Shown here piece after piece: positions 11,661 to 12,228 of a DNA stretch of 12,228 bases. The stretch is taken from the NCBI GenBank assembly GCA_019308645.1, contig JAFDHR010000032.1, positions 1-12,228 of the forward strand, in the 5' to 3' direction. Position 1 is the stretch's first letter. Each line of letters opens with the position of its first letter. The notes beneath the pieces were generated by a model. It saw nothing but the letters and a program-made list of their open reading frames with translations. It was not told the DNA's origin and ran no database searches. Made by a program: the position numbers and the translations under genes. The DNA is from Deltaproteobacteria bacterium (GTDB lineage: Bacteria; Desulfobacterota; DSM-4660; Desulfatiglandales; B25-G16).

Positions 11661-12228
11661 GGATATTGATGAAGGATTCATGAAACAGACGCTCAGGCTG
11701 GCAAAAAAGGGCCTGGGCTCCACATCTCCAAATCCCTTAGTAGGGGCGCTTGTTGTTAAAGATAGAAAGATTATTGGCTCTGGGTATCATAAAAAGGCAG
11801 GGGCCCCACACGCTGAAATAGAGGCTCTATTTAGGGCTGGTAAAAGCGCAAAGGGAGCCACTCTCTATGTTAACCTGGAGCCCTGTAATCATTATGGTAG
11901 AACCCCACCATGCACAAAGGCTATATTGAAAAGCAGCGTTAAGCAAGTTGTTGTGGGCATGGTTGATCCTAATCCACATGTTACTGGAGGTGGGTGTGAA
12001 TTCCTTTCCTCTCATGGGGTGAAGGTGAAATGTAACGTGTTAGAGGAAGAATGCAAAAGGTTAAACGAGGTTTATATAAAATATATAACAAAAGACAAAC
12101 CATTTGTGATTTTGAAGGGGGCCCTAACTCTTGATGGCTGGATTGCTACACAAACAGGCAATTCAAAGTGGATCACAGGTGAAAAATCAAGAAAGTTTGT
12201 TCATTCATTAAGAAAACGAGTGGATGCT
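11659..12228 (+). CDS. ribD: riboflavin biosynthesis protein RibD, 5' part
   Basis: RibD deaminates 2,5-diamino-6-ribosylamino-4-pyrimidinone 5'-phosphate and then reduces the ribose side chain. The visible 190 residues hold the complete deaminase domain: LAKKGLGSTSPNPLVGALVV (14-33), the zinc site HAE (51-53), LEPCNHYGRTPPCTKAI (73-89, Cys76 and Cys85) and DPNPHVTGGG (103-112). They also hold the start of the reductase domain (KGALTLDGWIAT, 153-164; WITGEKSRKFVH). The window edge cuts the gene at RVDA. ATG 11659 gives the usual spacing to the first motif but has no Shine-Dalgarno sequence and sits at the end of a 9-bp repeat. ATG 11680, seven codons on, follows AAGGA too closely (3 nt). The normal riboflavin genes probably continue to the right. 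Confidence 0.95.
   Translation, partial: MDIDEGFMKQTLRLAKKGLGSTSPNPLVGALVVKDRKIIGSGYHKKAGAPHAEIEALFRAGKSAKGATLYVNLEPCNHYGRTPPCTKAILKSSVKQVVVGMVDPNPHVTGGGCEFLSSHGVKVKCNVLEEECKRLNEVYIKYITKDKPFVILKGALTLDGWIATQTGNSKWITGEKSRKFVHSLRKRVDA

Overview
This window looks like a stretch of bacterial chromosome of moderate to low GC. The order yceD-rpmF-plsX-fabG-acpP-fabF-rpiB-(dCMP deaminase)-nrdR-ribD, together with an AmmeMemoRadiSam protein B, is most familiar to me from Desulfobacterota (the former Deltaproteobacteria). That placement is an inference from gene order and was not tested by phylogeny.

Layout. Positions 1-180 hold a short open stretch I cannot name. Positions 181-1887 are an IS1182-like insertion sequence with perfect 24-bp terminal inverted repeats; its transposase frame is cut by an in-frame UAG at 1551. 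Three genes follow on the minus strand: a Memo-family protein (1988-2800), a two-domain CinA whose C-terminal deamidase domain has lost its signature residues (3061-4275), and a zinc-ribbon NUDIX hydrolase (4458-5075). From 5216 to the right edge everything is on the plus strand: yceD, rpmF, plsX, fabG, acpP, fabF, rpiB, a dCMP deaminase, nrdR and the 5' part of ribD. A promoter-like sequence at about 5131-5157 precedes this run.

How the genes fit together. The plus-strand run starts with ribosome-linked genes (YceD and L32) joined to fatty-acid/phospholipid synthesis: PlsX makes acyl-phosphate, AcpP carries acyl chains, FabF elongates them and FabG reduces them. fabH and fabD, often found in such clusters, are absent here. 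RpiB (pentose phosphate), dCMP deaminase and NrdR (deoxynucleotide supply and its repression) and RibD (riboflavin) follow. Several starts need care: plsX most plausibly begins at a CTG at 5979, while acpP, memo and rpiB begin at internal ATGs.

The most unusual signal is between the genes. Most spacers longer than about 60 bp contain degenerate short tandem repeats with a fixed period of 7, 8 or 9 bp, often as inverted pairs. Some reach into genes and supply a stop or start codon. A 14-bp palindromic core, CCCGATTTATCGGG, occurs in two spacers. I found no phage, CRISPR, tRNA, rRNA or defence system, and nothing that amounts to a new multi-gene system.
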